The notes under the pieces are model-generated. The model did not search any database, was not told the origin of the DNA, and worked only from the letters and a program-made list of their open reading frames with translations. This document shows, piece by piece, positions 62,714-64,000 of a DNA stretch of 64,000 nucleotides. The first letter of the stretch is position 1. Every line of letters begins with the position of its first letter. A program made the position numbers and the translations under genes. The DNA comes from Obelidium mucronatum (taxonomy: Eukaryota > Chytridiomycota > Chytridiomycetes > Chytridiales > Chytriomycetaceae): NCBI GenBank assembly GCA_025765595.1, contig JAIVFH010000032.1, positions 186,001 to 250,000 on the forward strand. Reading direction: 5' to 3'.

Positions 62714-64000
62714 TCAACAGTGATATTGACTTTGAAAGAATTGTAAAACACGTTTCGAAAATAGTGAGATCCATAAAATCACAATAGCAAACAAAACAGC
62801 ACGCGTGGCAACCAGAGTCTTTGGAAACTTGAGCAATACGGCAAGCAGCGCGAATGCACCAACAAAAGTAAGCGCTAAACTCAATGCGTAATCTTTGGCG
62901 CATTCAAGCCGAGATGCGAAAATTTCCGCAGGCCCCCATAATCGCTGCAAAGGCGGCGTCAAAAACACACCCACAACCACGCCCCACGAATAGTAAACAG
63001 AAAGCATACGATGTGGCTCAATGTTATGGCTCACAATGCTTTTAGCCAGCTTGCGATCCGAGAAGGTTTCTGCATTCAAAACCGAAACTAGATTGTCACT
63101 CCAATATTGAATTCGTTTCAAGTGCACTGCATCCCTATGGATGCGTTGGTACAACGAAATGTATACCAATGCCAAGGCAAGGGACAATGCAATAACGATT
63201 GCCAAGACATATTGGGGATGCTCTGCGACAAGTATCAAGAAGTTTACGTCGGCGTTTGTCAAAATCCACGCTGCAGAGGTAAAAATTCCCATCAGAAACC
63301 CAGCCGCGACGTCCGAGACGAAGTGCATTCCCGTGAAGCACCGTGAAACGCCCGTTATGACGGCTACGAGAAACGAAATGTAGACAGCAGGAACAAAGTA
63401 TACATCTGGAAATGGAACCCCTTTGAAAGAATACAAGTGGAGCAAAATGGCGCTGAAAACAGACGCAACCATCCCAGAATGCCCTGAAGGAAAACTATAA
63501 TCGTGTTCCCAAACAAGCCTTGTAATTCTCAAGCCATGAGGGTCAATCCAGACAGGTCTTGGCACGTGGAACCAGTACTTGACCACGGAAATAAGAACAT
63601 GACTCAGTGCCACACTTCCAGCCAATGCCCATAGGAGGCCAGGATCGTAGTCCAATGCAAGAAGAATCGCATAAAAGAAAATCAAGATGTATACTTGAAA
63701 AATGTAGTGTAGAACGGAGAAAGGGTAGTAGAGCACGTTAAACAGTGTGCTATTGCTTTGGAGCTGTCGGATCCATTTGAGTTCCAAGAAATGGCCATCT
63801 CTCATGCGGTGTTCGTAAGCAAACTTCTCGTAAACTGGGATTTGAAGGTATGGCTTATTGAAGCCGCTTGCGATTTGATTTCCAATCACGCTGGCAGCTT
63901 CGTTTGAACAGGCGAATTCGGATCTTGTTCTTGCGGGCCAGATGATTAACTCGTCGTTCCAATTTGGTGTCCCCATCAATAAGAAGTAGTCAACAAACAA
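62714..64000 (-). CDS. PAP2-family lipid phosphatase (sphingosine-1-phosphate phosphatase-like), 5' end at window edge
   Basis: One open exon of up to 428 codons. The three phosphatase motifs are intact: 'KYWFHVPRP' (KxxxxxxRP), 'SFPSGHSGM' (PSGH) and 'SRCFTGMHFVSDVAAG' (SRx5HxxxD). At least eight hydrophobic segments surround them. Fungal relatives (Lcb3/Ysr3-type) dephosphorylate long-chain base phosphates in the ER; other PAP2 enzymes act on phosphatidate or dolichyl diphosphate, so the substrate is open. The first ATG in the window is at 63976, but the frame is open to the edge, so the true start may lie outside. It converges with the small gene at 62121. Confidence 0.83.
   Translation of the reverse strand: MFVDYFLLMGTPNWNDELIIWPARTRSEFACSNEAASVIGNQIASGFNKPYLQIPVYEKFAYEHRMRDGHFLELKWIRQLQSNSTLFNVLYYPFSVLHYIFQVYILIFFYAILLALDYDPGLLWALAGSVALSHVLISVVKYWFHVPRPVWIDPHGLRITRLVWEHDYSFPSGHSGMVASVFSAILLHLYSFKGVPFPDVYFVPAVYISFLVAVITGVSRCFTGMHFVSDVAAGFLMGIFTSAAWILTNADVNFLILVAEHPQYVLAIVIALSLALALVYISLYQRIHRDAVHLKRIQYWSDNLVSVLNAETFSDRKLAKSIVSHNIEPHRMLSVYYSWGVVVGVFLTPPLQRLWGPAEIFASRLECAKDYALSLALTFVGAFALLAVLLKFPKTLVATRAVLFAIVILWISLFSKRVLQFFQSQYHC

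Overview
The window is nuclear DNA from a zoosporic (flagellated) fungus, most likely a chytrid. Four things point there: short GT-AG introns of about 50-80 bp in almost every gene; fungal-type OPT and SulP transporters, a bestrophin-like channel family and a GDP-mannose transporter; an FHF-complex subunit (FHIP); and a BBS1 orthologue, a BBSome subunit kept only in lineages with cilia or flagella. The secreted CAP/SCP proteins with LysM-like heads, 'NCG' cysteine modules and proline linkers also fit a chytrid secretome. No rRNA, tRNA or CRISPR array was found.

Layout. 1-7.8 kb: a minus-strand cluster of CAP genes (one cut by the window edge, four complete, one decayed) with an alanine-rich secreted repeat protein inside it. 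8.7-18.8 kb: OPT oligopeptide transporter (+), then on the minus strand a SulP/STAS sulfate permease, two tandem bestrophin-like channels and an RlmN-like radical-SAM methyltransferase. 19.2-27.3 kb: a nest of tiny genes. Three 54-59 aa paralogues share a C-terminal block, flanked on each side by a gene with a short 'LSxPPxxxKWR' motif. A complete GC-rich Ngaro-type tyrosine-recombinase retrotransposon (20761-26430) sits between the second and third paralogue. 27.5-36 kb (minus): an ABCC transporter, an alpha/beta hydrolase and BBS1. 36-39.3 kb (plus): a CAP gene with three LysM-like repeats, and an acid lipase. 39.4-46.1 kb (minus): an ASH1-like SET-domain methyltransferase and a secreted M43 metalloprotease. 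46.1-51 kb: a gene fragment, two small paralogues with a G[AS]GKxNFG block, a rhodopsin-like 7TM receptor, a third KWR-motif gene and a single-TM protein. 51.5-64 kb: a wax-synthase-like MBOAT, another CAP gene, a C7orf25/UPF0415 homologue, FHIP, a second alpha/beta hydrolase, a GDP-mannose transporter, a small membrane protein and a PAP2-type phosphatase cut by the right edge.

Themes. The secreted set (CAP proteins, M43 protease, Ala-rich protein) fits an organism that works on walls, chitin or hosts. FHIP (endosome-dynein linking) and BBS1 (ciliary trafficking) are intracellular transport genes. Reading frames of seven recognisable conserved genes and of the Ala-rich protein are broken by single-base indels, mostly in or near short homopolymers (11 apparent extra bases, 4 apparent missing). 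I read most of these as assembly errors rather than biology, but that needs raw reads. All exon structures are my own inference from splice consensus and paralogue alignment.
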